Below are positions 7,649 to 16,798 of a DNA stretch of 36,650 nucleotides, in pieces. Source of the DNA: Bifidobacterium breve (lineage in GTDB: Bacteria; Actinomycetota; Acidimicrobiia; Acidimicrobiales; Microtrichaceae); contig CAMDLX010000014.1 in NCBI GenBank assembly GCA_945901935.1, forward strand, positions 1 through 36,650. The letters are read 5' to 3'. A model generated the notes under the pieces. The model made no database searches and was not told the DNA's origin. It saw only the letters and a program-made list of their open reading frames with translations. Within the stretch, counting starts at the first letter, position 1; each line of letters starts with the position of its first letter. The translations under genes and the position numbers were made by a program.

Positions 7649-8949
7649 ACACAGATACCGGATCGACCCGGTCTCGTATGCGCGTTCCCACACTGCTCGC
7701 CATGACCCTGCTGACCCTGGCTTGTCTGCTCATGGGCCTGACCGAGGTTGGCAGCGCCAACGCTCTGGAACGAACTGCCCCGCTGCGCATTCTTCAGCAA
7801 CCCCCAGACCAACAGCCCTCAGATCCAGTTCCGGGAGAAGGGCTCTCTGCAGCCGTAGCTGCAGTGCCGGCAAACTCAGCGGGACTTGACGCTGCTTTGG
7901 AGGAACAGAAAAAGCTCATTGAGCAACAACTGCGGGCACAGCAGGAGTTGCAGCGAACGGATGAAGAGATTCAGGACGTGACTCTGCGTAGGCAGGCTTC
8001 CACAGAGTTGCTCGCTCGCAGGTCCGAACAGGTCACCAAGGCCGCCGAGACTCAGCAGAAACTGCGCGGCGCACTGAGGGTCATTGGAGTTGAGTGGTTC
8101 ATCACAGGCTTCGGCAGACTCTCTGCATTAAACCCCGCAGTGAGTTCAGCGGAACGAGAGCGCCTCGACCGTGCGCGTGTTCTGTCGGAATCGGCAGCGA
8201 GTAGCACGATTAGTAAAGAGCGCTTTGCTCGGGATCAACTCAAGCAATTGCAAGAAGAGCTCTCTGACTTGCAAAGGCAGCTTGTCGAGATTGAGGACTC
8301 CCTTGCGCAACTCAGTAGCAAATCTCAGGGCCTCACGGCTTCGCTTCAGCAACTCGGAGAACAGTTGGCGCAGAATGAACAACGAGTGGCCGAGGCGAGA
8401 ATGTCTGCAACCGTTACTGGTACGGACTTGTCCACTGGCGCCCTTGACGCTTACTGGCGTGCTGCTGTTGCCCTCCAAGTCAGCAATCCGAATTGCGCAA
8501 TCCCATGGTGGGCAATTGCTGGGGTCGGCAGGACCGAGAGCAAACACGGCACATACCGCGGCGCATCGCTTGGTAGGGATGGCCTTGTCTCGCCGCCAAT
8601 CTTCGGCCCTGAGTTAAACGGTTCCAACTCCTTTGCGATCGTACGAGATTCCGACGGTGGAGCACTAGATGGAACAGCGACCACTGATCGCGCAGTTGGC
8701 CCTATGCAGTTTCTTCCGAGCTCTTGGAAAGCCGTGGCACGAGATGCAACGGGGGACGGCGTAGCCGACCCGCAGAATCTGTATGACGCAGCGCTCACCG
8801 CAGGCGTTTACCTCTGTCGAAAGGGCCCCGGCCTCAACCAAGAGGGCCCGCTTCGGGCTGCCTATTTCAGTTACAACCGAAGTCAGCGATACGTAGACAT
8901 CGTGATGAGCCAAGCATTCGACTATCAGCGCTCCGTTCCGCTCGCTTGA
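7636..8949 (+). CDS. Secreted lytic murein transglycosylase with coiled-coil
   Basis: Cuts peptidoglycan glycan strands outside the membrane. 437 residues: an N-terminal signal peptide (hydrophobic segment MRVPTLLAMTLLTLACLLMG, cleavage probably near SANA), a Pro/Gln-rich linker, a long heptad-rich coiled-coil at about residues 90-260, then an SLT/MltB-like domain. Seen in that domain: the catalytic Glu301 in GRTESKHG, DRAVGPMQFLPSSW, ATGDGVADPQNLYDAALTAG, and SYNRSQRYVD. The domain order resembles actinobacterial secreted hydrolases in which a coiled-coil restrains or positions the enzyme. The ATG at 7636 lies inside the end of the preceding gene; an ATG at 7678, directly before the signal sequence, is an alternative. 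Confidence 0.88.
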   Translation: MDLVDTDTGSTRSRMRVPTLLAMTLLTLACLLMGLTEVGSANALERTAPLRILQQPPDQQPSDPVPGEGLSAAVAAVPANSAGLDAALEEQKKLIEQQLRAQQELQRTDEEIQDVTLRRQASTELLARRSEQVTKAAETQQKLRGALRVIGVEWFITGFGRLSALNPAVSSAERERLDRARVLSESAASSTISKERFARDQLKQLQEELSDLQRQLVEIEDSLAQLSSKSQGLTASLQQLGEQLAQNEQRVAEARMSATVTGTDLSTGALDAYWRAAVALQVSNPNCAIPWWAIAGVGRTESKHGTYRGASLGRDGLVSPPIFGPELNGSNSFAIVRDSDGGALDGTATTDRAVGPMQFLPSSWKAVARDATGDGVADPQNLYDAALTAGVYLCRKGPGLNQEGPLRAAYFSYNRSQRYVDIVMSQAFDYQRSVPLA

Positions 8950-8955
8950 GTTTTG

Positions 8956-9006
8956 GCCACAGCCATTCTCGGCCGCAGCACTTCTATGCCACAGTGATTC
9001 TCTGCC
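8956..9006. repeat. Imperfect 19-bp direct repeat downstream of the transglycosylase gene
   Basis: 8956-8974 and 8988-9006 match at 16 of 19 positions (both begin GCCACAG and contain ATTCT). The intergenic stretch 8950-9184 otherwise holds only the promoter and leader of the ABC operon. No T-tailed terminator hairpin is visible. Confidence 0.5.
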
Positions 9007-9028
9007 TCAGTTGTACTTGGGGTTGTCA

Positions 9029-9056
9029 TTGACTCAGCCGCCTTCGGATGTAGAGT
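9029..9056 (+). promoter_or_regulatory. Candidate promoter of the peptide ABC operon
   Basis: TTGACT at 9029-9034, a 16-bp spacer and TAGAGT at 9051-9056 form a good actinobacterial sigma-70-type promoter. Transcription would begin near 9063 and leave a leader of about 120 nt. The leader contains a tandem 14/13-bp near-repeat (GCGGTTCTTCTTCG at 9111 and GCGGTTTTCTTCG at 9125) before the AGGGGG ribosome site. Confidence 0.5.
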
Positions 9057-9184
9057 CTGCCTACTGTGTGAAGAGCGTCACCTTTGCGGAGCAGTCCCTG
9101 ATTCGTTAGGGCGGTTCTTCTTCGGCGGTTTTCTTCGCAGCTCATATCACCCGCTCCAGAACATCTTGTCCTTAGGGGGAACAC

Positions 9185-10846
9185 ATGCAACGTCAAAAAC
9201 ATAAAAATACAAAATCACTATTGGTGGTGAGTTCGCTTCTGTTTGTCGCCGTTCTCGCAGGCGCCTGCGGAGGCAGTAGCAGCGGCGACCCAGAACCAAC
9301 TGGCGACGGCTCAGGAAAGCCAACCCCCGGCGGGACTCTGACCTACGCACTCGAGGGTGAGACCGCTGACGGATGGTGCTTGCCCGAAGCGCAGCTTGCC
9401 ATCTCTGGAATTCAAGTGGCACGGTCCATTTACGACACCCTCACCGCCCCGAACGAAGATGGCGATTACGTGCCGTTCCTGGCTGAGACGCTCACACCCA
9501 ATGCCGATTTCACACAGTGGTCAGTGACGTTGCGGCCCAACATCACCTTCCACGATGGCACTGCTCTGGACTCTACGGTTGTCAAGAACAATCTGGACGC
9601 TTACCGGGGCAAGTACCCGGCACGCAGCGTGCTGCTGTTCTCGTTCGTCTTCTCGAATATCGCTGACGTGACCGTTGTTGACCCATTGACTGTCTCGATC
9701 ACGACGAAGACCCCATGGGCATCCCTGCCCGGAGCCTTGTTTGGTTCTGGTCGAGTCGGCATGGTCGCTCAGTCACAACTTGATGACCCGGCCACCTGTG
9801 ACACCAAGCTCGTTGGGACTGGGCCATTCACTCTGGTCAACTGGACACAGAACGAGAGTCTGGAACTCAAAAAGAATCCGAATTACTGGCAGAAGGACGC
9901 CGACGGAACTCAGCTCCCCTACCTAGACGAGATTGTTTACAAGCCAACACCCGAGGGTGCTAGCCGTATCAACGGACTACTTGCAGGTGACCTCAATGCC
10001 ATCCAAATGTCTGGCGGCGAGCAGATTGATCAGCTTCGCACCGAGACAGAGGCTGGCAACATCAGCTCCTATGAGTCAGACAAGTTTGGCGAAGTTAGCT
10101 TCGGGCAGTTGAACACCTCGATTGCACCGTTCAACTCCAAGACCGCTCGCCTTGCAGCCATCAAGTCCATCGATATGGAGGCGTATAACGCGACGGTCAA
10201 CCTTGACGTCCTTCAAAATGCAAATGGTCCATTTGCTCCCGGAGGTATTGGCTACCTCGAGGACTCGGGTTACCCCACCTACGACCTTGCTGAATCCAAG
10301 AAGCTAGTTGCTCAGTACAAAGAAGAAACTGGCACTGATTTGGCTTTCACCCTGATAGCGACTCCTGACCCGGCAACCCAAGCTGCTGCTGCAGTTGTTC
10401 AGCAGATGGGCAAGGCAGCTGGAATCAACGTCACCATTACTGCTCTTGAGCAGGCTGCGTTGATTAGTACTGCCATCTCGGGCAAGTACCAGGCAATGGT
10501 CTTCCGCAACTATCCCGGTGGAGACCCCGACGCCAACTATGTCTGGTGGAAGGGTGGCGGCAACCCCGTCAACTTTGGCCGCTTTGACGACGTCGAGATC
10601 AATGCCTTGCTCGATGAAGGTCGAGCAACTCCTGACAAGGCAAAGCGTCAGGAGATCTACGGCGATATCAATAAAAGGTTCGCCAGCGAGGGTTACAGCA
10701 TCTGGTTGCAGTGGACCCTCTGGGACATTGCGACTGCGACTGACGTCTTCGGCACGCTTGGGCCCGACTTGCCTGATGATGCCGGCGCACCGTTCCCCGG
10801 TCTTGCCTCAGGACACCCGGTTACTGGGATGTGGATCCAAAGCTAG
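9185..10846 (+). CDS. ABC transporter substrate-binding lipoprotein (SBP_bac_5, DppA/OppA-like)
   Basis: Captures the substrate outside the membrane for the importer encoded downstream. 553 residues. Lipoprotein signal: basic N-terminus, hydrophobic SLLVVSSLLFVAVLAGAC with lipobox LAGA|C28, then a Gly/Ser/Pro-rich tether. Family-typical segments are VARSIYDTLTAPNEDGDYVPFLAETL, RPNITFHDGTALDS, GTGPFTLVNW and KKNPNYW. The ATG is 5 nt after AGGGGG. The family takes up peptides, but members also bind nickel-chelates, opines or sugars, so the cargo is open. A hairpin after the stop probably keeps this message more abundant than the permease message. Confidence 0.95.
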   Translation: MQRQKHKNTKSLLVVSSLLFVAVLAGACGGSSSGDPEPTGDGSGKPTPGGTLTYALEGETADGWCLPEAQLAISGIQVARSIYDTLTAPNEDGDYVPFLAETLTPNADFTQWSVTLRPNITFHDGTALDSTVVKNNLDAYRGKYPARSVLLFSFVFSNIADVTVVDPLTVSITTKTPWASLPGALFGSGRVGMVAQSQLDDPATCDTKLVGTGPFTLVNWTQNESLELKKNPNYWQKDADGTQLPYLDEIVYKPTPEGASRINGLLAGDLNAIQMSGGEQIDQLRTETEAGNISSYESDKFGEVSFGQLNTSIAPFNSKTARLAAIKSIDMEAYNATVNLDVLQNANGPFAPGGIGYLEDSGYPTYDLAESKKLVAQYKEETGTDLAFTLIATPDPATQAAAAVVQQMGKAAGINVTITALEQAALISTAISGKYQAMVFRNYPGGDPDANYVWWKGGGNPVNFGRFDDVEINALLDEGRATPDKAKRQEIYGDINKRFASEGYSIWLQWTLWDIATATDVFGTLGPDLPDDAGAPFPGLASGHPVTGMWIQS

Positions 10847-10886
10847 TTTGCCATAACAGCTTAGAAACACGAGTTAGTTACACCTG

Positions 10887-10916
10887 CGGTGATCGGGGCT
10901 CTTGCCCCGGTCACCG
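10887..10916 (+). other. Strong intercistronic RNA hairpin between binding-protein and permease genes
   Basis: A 13-bp stem (one internal U-G pair) closed by a TCTT tetraloop, rich in GC, with no T-run after it. Position between a binding-protein gene and its permease genes is classic for hairpins that protect the upstream message or partly stop transcription, giving excess binding protein. Role is inferred; the pairing is directly visible. Confidence 0.65.
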
Positions 10917-10970
10917 TGAATCCTTCTAAGTCTCTCAGTCGAATACCACACCTAGTGGGAATTGGATCGA

Positions 10971-11921
10971 ATGTTCATTCTGAAAAAATTTGGGCAACTA
11001 CTAGTCACGGTCATTCTCGTGACTCTATTTGCTTCGCTACTTTTAGAGTTGCTTCCCGGCGATCCCACTGAAGTGCTCATTCCTTCTGGCAGTGACCAGC
11101 AGCGAGAGGAGCTTCGCAAGGAACTCAAGTTGGATCAAACCTTTGCAGTTCGTTACAGCACTTGGCTCGGCAACTTCGCCACTGGCGATATGGGCAACTA
11201 CTACACCGTGAGTTCTGATCGACCTGTATCTGATCGGCTCTGGCAGTCGCTTCCGGTCTCTCTACTCCTGATGTTCTACGCCCAGATGTTGGCCCTTTTC
11301 TTTGCGATTCCCTTGGGGGTAATCACGGCGTATCGCAAGGGCACCTGGTTGGATCGAACTTCTAATACTGCGGCGTTCGCCATGCTTGCGATCCCCAACT
11401 TCGCCTTGGGCTTCTTGTTGCAGTACTACCTGGGGGTCAAGCTCGGCTGGTTTAAGACCAGTGGGTACGCATCACCCAATGAGAGCCCGATCGAGCACCT
11501 TCAGTACATGATTCTTCCCACGATCACGTTGGCCGTGGGTCAGATTGCCATTTACATGCGCTTGCTCCGCAGCGACATGATCGCCACCCTGCAGCAGGAT
11601 TTCATCCTGATGGCTAAGGCCAAGGGCCTGAAGTCAAAGCGAATTCTGTTCCGCCATGCACTGCGACCATCTTCGCTCACGCTGCTGACCGTTGCAGGGC
11701 TGAACATCGGAACGTTGATCGGTGGGGCACTCATTGTGGAAGTTGTGTTTGCTCTTCCGGGAATGGGCCTGATGCTCTTTGAAGCTATCAGCCGGCGACA
11801 AATCGTTGCCTTCCAATCCATGGTGGCTGTTATCGCCATCCTCTACATTCTGGTGAATTTCGCCGTAGACCTGTTGTACACCGTTCTCGACCCACGGATT
11901 CGTAATGCAAACAAATCGTGA
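10971..11921 (+). CDS. ABC transporter permease (DppB/OppB-like)
   Basis: Inner-membrane channel subunit of the peptide-type importer. 316 residues from the ATG at 10971 (MFILKKFGQLL); a TTG nine bases earlier is possible. About six membrane segments. Family hallmarks are the N-terminal LLPGDPTEVL segment and the cytoplasmic coupling motif in LMAKAKGLKSKRILFRHALRPS, followed by GGALIVEVVFALPGMG. It overlaps the next permease gene by 17 bp, so the two subunits are co-translated. Confidence 0.95.
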   Translation: MFILKKFGQLLVTVILVTLFASLLLELLPGDPTEVLIPSGSDQQREELRKELKLDQTFAVRYSTWLGNFATGDMGNYYTVSSDRPVSDRLWQSLPVSLLLMFYAQMLALFFAIPLGVITAYRKGTWLDRTSNTAAFAMLAIPNFALGFLLQYYLGVKLGWFKTSGYASPNESPIEHLQYMILPTITLAVGQIAIYMRLLRSDMIATLQQDFILMAKAKGLKSKRILFRHALRPSSLTLLTVAGLNIGTLIGGALIVEVVFALPGMGLMLFEAISRRQIVAFQSMVAVIAILYILVNFAVDLLYTVLDPRIRNANKS

Positions 11922-12840
11922 TACTTCGATAGCCCATCTTGATCCATCCTCACTGCCCACGATTGAGGCGATCGAGGCACCCTCCTCGCATACTGTGCGC
12001 GGGGATCGCCTCGGTACCGCAGCTTGGGTTGCAATCGCGTGGATTGCGTTTCTTGCGCTCTTAGCAATCCTTGCGCCGGTTCTACCAATCCCCGACCCAA
12101 ATCAGTCGTTCGTGGCTCTGGCCAGAAAGGGCCCAGCAGCCGGCCACTGGTTCGGCGGCGACGCAATTGGGCGCGACCTGCTTTCAAGGATCATCTGGGG
12201 GACGCGATCCTCGTTCATCGTTGGATTCGGGGCTGTGGCTTTTGGCCTTTTGATTGGCGGCATGCTCGGCCTGATGACCGGTTTCTTTCGGGGGAAAGTC
12301 GACGGATTCATTACCCCGCTCATGAACGTGCTCCTAGCAATCCCGCAGTTCGTTCTGGCGCTTTCACTGGTCACCGTGCTTGCGAGTGGCGCCGGTGTCA
12401 ACTCAACTCGCCGCCTAGCCGTGGTGGTAGTAGGCCTTGGCATCGTGTCGATTCCGTTGCTCGGGCGAATCACACGTGCGAACACACTTGCATGGTCGGA
12501 GCGGGAGTTTGTGCTTGCGGCCAAAGCAATGGGGGCAAAGAACGGTCGGATCATGGTGCGAGAAGTGTTACCGAACGTGATGCCCGCCATGTTGTCCATC
12601 TCTCTGCTGGGTGTGGGAATCGCAATCGTGGCCGAGGGCGGTCTGAGCTTGTTTGGCGTCGGCGTTCAACTGCCGATGCCTTCTTGGGGAAACATCATCG
12701 CCGAGGGGCGCGGGCAGATGCGCAACTCTCCTCACATCGTGATTTTCACCTCGTTGATTCTGTTCCTAACAGTCATGGCTCTGAACTTCCTCGGAGACGC
12801 CGTCAATAGACGCTTCGGCGTGAGGGAGTCTGTGCTGTGA
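11905..12840 (+). CDS. ABC transporter permease (DppC/OppC-like)
   Basis: Second membrane subunit of the importer. 311 residues. A roughly 35-residue hydrophilic N-terminus precedes the first membrane segment (GTAAWVAIAWIAFLALLAILA). The periplasm-facing HWFGGDAIGRDLLSRIIWGTR is the OppC signature, and the coupling motif is in VLAAKAMGAKNGRIMVREVLPN. The end SWGNIIAEGRGQM is also family-typical. Its TGA overlaps the GTG of the ATPase gene in a GTGA junction. Confidence 0.95.
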   Translation: MQTNRDTSIAHLDPSSLPTIEAIEAPSSHTVRGDRLGTAAWVAIAWIAFLALLAILAPVLPIPDPNQSFVALARKGPAAGHWFGGDAIGRDLLSRIIWGTRSSFIVGFGAVAFGLLIGGMLGLMTGFFRGKVDGFITPLMNVLLAIPQFVLALSLVTVLASGAGVNSTRRLAVVVVGLGIVSIPLLGRITRANTLAWSEREFVLAAKAMGAKNGRIMVREVLPNVMPAMLSISLLGVGIAIVAEGGLSLFGVGVQLPMPSWGNIIAEGRGQMRNSPHIVIFTSLILFLTVMALNFLGDAVNRRFGVRESVL

Positions 12841-14012
12841 GTGTTCAAACGCCGATCAGCGGCTTACCGACACCAAGTGGTACCCCAGGTGCGCCCAAGC
12901 TTCTTGAGGTACGAGACATCGTGACCCGATTTACGACCGATCGGGGCTCACTCACGGCAGTGAACGGTGTGTCGCTCTCTCTCGAGCGAGGTCGAACCCT
13001 TGGAGTGGTGGGTGAGTCCGGCTCAGGGAAGTCCGTTCTCTCCCGCTCCATCATGGGCCTGCTACCTCGCTCAAATACTGAGCGTTCCGGGCAAGTGATC
13101 TTTGAAGGAAAAGAGATCTCTGGACTGAACGACACTGAGTATCGCGAACTTTGGGGCGACGAGATGGCGATGATCTTCCAGGATCCAATGACAGCGTTGA
13201 ACCCTGTCATGAAGATTGGCCTGCAAATTACGGAGTCGCTGCGTTTTCATCTCAATATGAGTAAGTCCGACGCCAAGGACACAGCTGTTGCGTTACTCAA
13301 AGCAGTCAAGATTCCCGAGCCTGAAAAGCGATTTTCTTCCTACCCACACGAGATGTCAGGCGGAATGCGGCAACGCGTCGTAATCGCGGTCGCTCTTGCC
13401 TGCGGTCCGAAGCTGCTCTTCGCTGACGAACCAACAACGGCGCTCGACGTTACCGTGCAGGCGCAGATTCTTGACCTGCTAGCTGAGCAACAGCGCGAGC
13501 GTTACATGGGAATGATCCTGGTCACTCACGATCTTGGCGTTGTGGCTGGACGAGCAGACGAGATAGCGGTTATGTACGCAGGCCAGATTGTTGAACAAGC
13601 GCCAACTGCTTTGCTCTTTAGCGAAATGAAGATGCCCTATACCGAGGCACTCATGTCAGCTATTCCAAAGCTCACCGACGCTTCGCATACTCGCCTGGCT
13701 GCTATCGGCGGCCGTCCACCGGACCTTGTCAACCCTCCAAAGGGTTGTGCGTTTAGTCCGCGATGCCCCTACGTGCAGCCAAGGTGCCATGAGGAGTCCC
13801 CCACCTTGACTCCTTCCCCTACGGCACCTGAGCACCTGTTCGCATGTTTCTACCCCATTGGATCACCCGAAACTGAAGAGGTTCGGTTACGGATCGCTGC
13901 GCAGAGGCTCATGGCTACCGCCCCGGAATTTGTTGCCGCACCAGCGAATACCGCTACCCCGGCACAGCAATCACCAGTTCCCGCACCTCCAGAGCAGACA
14001 GAGGGTATGTAG
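12837..14012 (+). CDS. ABC transporter ATP-binding protein (DppD/OppD-like)
   Basis: Drives the importer by ATP hydrolysis on the cytoplasmic face. 391 residues, GTG start overlapping the previous stop. Walker A GESGSGKS at residues 59-66, Q-loop [11 protein letters not shown], signature MSGGMRQRV, Walker [13 protein letters not shown], and the H-loop in LVTHDLG. The C-terminal oligopeptide-transporter extension has the Cys-rich [15 protein letters not shown], which in related proteins can hold an Fe-S cluster. The last about 60 residues are a low-complexity Pro/Ala tail, unusual for the family. Two bases separate it from the next ATPase gene. Confidence 0.95.
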   Translation: MSVQTPISGLPTPSGTPGAPKLLEVRDIVTRFTTDRGSLTAVNGVSLSLERGRTLGVVGESGSGKSVLSRSIMGLLPRSNTERSGQVIFEGKEISGLNDTEYRELWGDEMAMIFQDPMTALNPVMKIGLQITESLRFHLNMSKSDAKDTAVALLKAVKIPEPEKRFSSYPHEMSGGMRQRVVIAVALACGPKLLFADEPTTALDVTVQAQILDLLAEQQRERYMGMILVTHDLGVVAGRADEIAVMYAGQIVEQAPTALLFSEMKMPYTEALMSAIPKLTDASHTRLAAIGGRPPDLVNPPKGCAFSPRCPYVQPRCHEESPTLTPSPTAPEHLFACFYPIGSPETEEVRLRIAAQRLMATAPEFVAAPANTATPAQQSPVPAPPEQTEGM

Positions 14013-14014
14013 AC

Positions 14015-15040
14015 ATGGCAGGAAGCGGAACGGCCCACCTTCGGCAGCCCTCAGAGACACTGCTCCGGATTCAGAACCTGGTGGTCGACTTCCCGGCAGG
14101 CCGTGGCAAGAAAGTGTCTGCCGTTAGCAACGTCTCGTTCGACATTGCGAGCGGAGAAACTCTCGGTCTAGTTGGCGAATCGGGTTGTGGAAAGTCAACG
14201 ACTGGCAAAGCGATTATGCAGCTTCCACGCCCGACTCGTGGCGAGGTCACCCTTGACGGAACTGACCTGTGTTCTCTACGTGGCGAGCAGCTTCGAAATA
14301 CACGTCCCAGGCTGCAGATGATCTTCCAAGATCCGATTAGCTCGCTGAACCCCCGACGCACCGTGATGCAAATCGTTGAGGAACCCCTCAACATTTGGAA
14401 TATCGGCACCCCTGAGGAGCGGCGTCTCAAGGTGGAAGAGGTTCTCTCCGCTGTCGGAATCGACCCCGATGCTGCCGCCGAGCGTAAGCCGCACGAGTTC
14501 TCTGGTGGTCAGTGCCAGAGAATCTCAATAGCTCGGGCTGTCATTACTGAGCCTTCGGTGATTATTTGCGACGAGCCAGTTTCTGCACTGGACGTGTCCG
14601 TGCAGGCTCAAATCCTCAATCTTCTTGAAGATATGAAGACTCGTTATGGCCTGACATTGGTGTTCATTGCCCATGACTTGGCCGTGGTGAAGAACGTATC
14701 TGACCGTGTTGCTGTGATGTACCTCGGCAAGATGTGCGAGATCGGCAACCCAGACGCCCTCTACGCTGCGCCGGCACATCCCTATACCCGAGCTCTTCTA
14801 GCAGCCATCCCGTTGCCTGATCCCAACGCTTCGCTCGACACCGAACACCACCTCGAAGGTGACCTGCCTTCGCCGATCTCGCCGCCAAGCGGCTGCAGGT
14901 TTCGCACCCGCTGCCCCCTTGCGCAAGATATCTGCGCACAGGTTGAACCCCAGATGCAACACGTGACCGGTGATCAGTACGTTGCGTGTCACTTTCCTCT
15001 GCAGGCCGTCTCCGAGGTGCCCGTAGCACTCACCCAGTGA
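14015..15040 (+). CDS. ABC transporter ATP-binding protein (DppF/OppF-like)
   Basis: Second ATPase of the importer. 341 residues. Walker A GESGCGKST at 54-62, Q-loop IFQDPISSLNP, signature FSGGQCQRISIARA, Walker B VIICDEPVSALD, H-loop FIAHDLAVV. The C-terminal extension contains GCRFRTRCPLAQDIC and a final Cys in ACHFP. With the preceding ATPase it forms the heterodimer expected for Opp/Dpp systems. The next gene, an acyl-CoA synthetase, follows after 40 bp on the same strand and may share the transcript. Confidence 0.95.
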   Translation: MAGSGTAHLRQPSETLLRIQNLVVDFPAGRGKKVSAVSNVSFDIASGETLGLVGESGCGKSTTGKAIMQLPRPTRGEVTLDGTDLCSLRGEQLRNTRPRLQMIFQDPISSLNPRRTVMQIVEEPLNIWNIGTPEERRLKVEEVLSAVGIDPDAAAERKPHEFSGGQCQRISIARAVITEPSVIICDEPVSALDVSVQAQILNLLEDMKTRYGLTLVFIAHDLAVVKNVSDRVAVMYLGKMCEIGNPDALYAAPAHPYTRALLAAIPLPDPNASLDTEHHLEGDLPSPISPPSGCRFRTRCPLAQDICAQVEPQMQHVTGDQYVACHFPLQAVSEVPVALTQ

Positions 15041-15055
15041 GGCTGCATCACCACC

Positions 15056-15072
15056 GGAGTACTTGGAGTACT
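15056..15072 (+). repeat. Short direct repeat containing the ribosome-site region of the acyl-CoA synthetase gene
   Basis: GGAGTACT occurs twice, separated by one T (15056-15063 and 15065-15072). Each copy carries GGAG; the second is 12 nt from the ATG at 15081, rather far for a ribosome site. AGTACT is itself a palindrome. Function unknown. Confidence 0.4.
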
Positions 15073-15080
15073 AGCTGACC

Positions 15081-16751
15081 ATGGAACTCAATGTGGCCAG
15101 CATCTGCGAGGCAATCGCTGCCATGCAGCCTGATGCTGATTGTGTGATCTTTCGTGATCGAGTCTTTAGCTGGGCTGAAATTCAGAACAGGACCCGAAGG
15201 CTTGCTCAGGTCGTTCACGAAGCCGGAATTGGGCCTCAGCGGAGGAGTCCGCGGGTTCGTCCTGAGCACCTGAACAATTGGGAATCCTCGCAGTCCCATC
15301 TGGCTCTCTACATGCTCAATGGCAACGAATACCTCGAGTCCATGTTGGGCTGCTGGAAGGCGGGAACAGTCCCCTTCAACGTGAACTACCGCTACGTGGC
15401 CGAGGAGCTTCGTTATCTCCTCACGGACTCTTCAGCTGAGGGAATCATCGTTCACGAGCGATTCACCCCCGTGCTTCAAGCAGTACTACCAACGCTGAAG
15501 ACGCAGCCGAAACTCATCTTGCAGGTTGCCGACGACTCGGGCTTCGGCCTTCTGCCAGGGGCAGTGGATTACGAGTCTGCGATCGCACAGGCCAGTCCAA
15601 CCCTTCCAAGTTTTCTGACTGAGGGCTGGTCTGGAGATGACATGTACCTGTGTTACACGGGTGGCACCACCGGAATGCCCAAGGGTGCCATGTGGAGGCA
15701 GGCAGATTTCTTGGTCACTGCCCTTGGAGTTCGCAGTCGCACCGGTCATGAATTTCAGAGTCTTGATCAGGTCGTATCCGAGGCAACCGGACGAGTTCGA
15801 GCACTTCCGGCTCCCCCACTCATGCATGGAGCAGCGCATTGGAACGCTCTGTCGGCATGGGTAGCTGGCGGGGCTGTCATCATCCAAAGCGTGGTCGACC
15901 ATTTCGACCCCGAAGATGTGCTGAGGACCATCGAACAGACAGCCGCCACCTCTCTGCTCCTAGTTGGAGATCCCATGGCTAGACCGCTCGTGGATCAGCT
16001 TGGCAGAGATCGGGTTTCCGGCAGCTCAAGAGACCTGAGTTCCCTACGACATGTGTTATCCGGTGGTGCAGTTCTTTCGCCGGCTATCCAGAATCAGCTC
16101 CTGGAGTTCTTACCCGAGGTGCAGATTTTCAATGTCCTAGGGTCCACTGAATCTGGAAGGCAAGGTGTTGCGCGTCGATCTTCGAACAACAGCGTTGCTA
16201 CTCGCTTCACCCCAGCCGATACCTCGGTAGTTCTGAGCGAGGACCTCAGCCGTCTGCTGACACCGGGTGAGGATGAGTCAGGCTGGCTGGCACAGTCTGG
16301 ACGGGTGCCGCTCGGATACCTCGGCGACCAGACAAAGACAGAGGCGACATTTCCGACAATTGAGGGAACCCGATTCGCAATTCCTGGTGATCGGGCACGT
16401 TTATCTGCAGATGGAACGCTCGAACTGCTCGGTCGGGACTCAGCATGCATCACTACTGGTGGCGAGAAGGTCTTTGCCGAGGAAGTCGAGACTGCTGTCA
16501 AGGCACATCCGGCTGTATTCGATGCAGTGGTATGCGGACGGCCTTCGGAGCGCTTTGGCTCAGAAGTTGTTGCGATTATTCAGCTTCGAAGCGGCGCGAG
16601 TGCGAGCGATGAACAGATTCGAGCGGTAGCAGCGGAGCACATCGCCCGTTACAAGCTGCCACGGGCCATTTTGCGGCGCGATCTGATTCTCCGCTCCCCC
16701 TCTGGCAAAGCAGATTACCGCTGGGCCGCCGAGCAAGCCCGGCTCGGTTAG
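15081..16751 (+). CDS. Acyl-CoA synthetase, FadD19/FadD17-like
   Basis: Adenylates and thioesterifies a carboxylic acid. 556 residues. Seen: ALYMLNGNEYLESMLGCWKAGTVPFNVNYRYV, P-loop YTGGTTGMPKG at about 192-202, MWR directly after it, PPLMHGAAHWNA, LLVGDPMARPLVDQL, GSTESGRQG, the hinge TLELLGRDSACITTGGEKV, and a final Lys in SPSGKADYRWA. The MWR, MHGA and GDxMARPL features are those of the FadD17/FadD19 group, whose characterised mycobacterial and rhodococcal members activate sterol side-chain or fatty acids. All motifs are intact. Whether its acid arrives through the adjacent importer is speculative. Confidence 0.92.
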   Translation: MELNVASICEAIAAMQPDADCVIFRDRVFSWAEIQNRTRRLAQVVHEAGIGPQRRSPRVRPEHLNNWESSQSHLALYMLNGNEYLESMLGCWKAGTVPFNVNYRYVAEELRYLLTDSSAEGIIVHERFTPVLQAVLPTLKTQPKLILQVADDSGFGLLPGAVDYESAIAQASPTLPSFLTEGWSGDDMYLCYTGGTTGMPKGAMWRQADFLVTALGVRSRTGHEFQSLDQVVSEATGRVRALPAPPLMHGAAHWNALSAWVAGGAVIIQSVVDHFDPEDVLRTIEQTAATSLLLVGDPMARPLVDQLGRDRVSGSSRDLSSLRHVLSGGAVLSPAIQNQLLEFLPEVQIFNVLGSTESGRQGVARRSSNNSVATRFTPADTSVVLSEDLSRLLTPGEDESGWLAQSGRVPLGYLGDQTKTEATFPTIEGTRFAIPGDRARLSADGTLELLGRDSACITTGGEKVFAEEVETAVKAHPAVFDAVVCGRPSERFGSEVVAIIQLRSGASASDEQIRAVAAEHIARYKLPRAILRRDLILRSPSGKADYRWAAEQARLG

Positions 16752-16766
16752 TCGAATCGCGTTGTA

Positions 16767-16795
16767 CCCCACCCGGAAACACGGATTGAGTGGGG
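16767..16795. terminator. Possible bidirectional terminator hairpin
   Basis: CCCCAC at 16767-16772 pairs with GTGGGG at 16790-16795, and an inner CCG/CGG can add three pairs with a bulge. It lies between the convergent acyl-CoA synthetase and zinc-ribbon genes. There is no strong T-tract, so termination is only suggested. Confidence 0.4.
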
Positions 16796-16798
16796 GAA

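Noticed and set aside
12024-12809. Plus-strand open frame of 261 codons
   Set aside because: Shifted frame inside the DppC-like gene, Arg/His/Cys-rich with no membrane segments or motif.
15081-16751. Insertion near residues 51-75 of the FadD19-like protein
   Set aside because: The segment between the N-terminal helix and the ALYMLNGNEYLE motif is somewhat long, but comparable linkers occur in related actinobacterial synthetases, so it is not a convincing anomaly.
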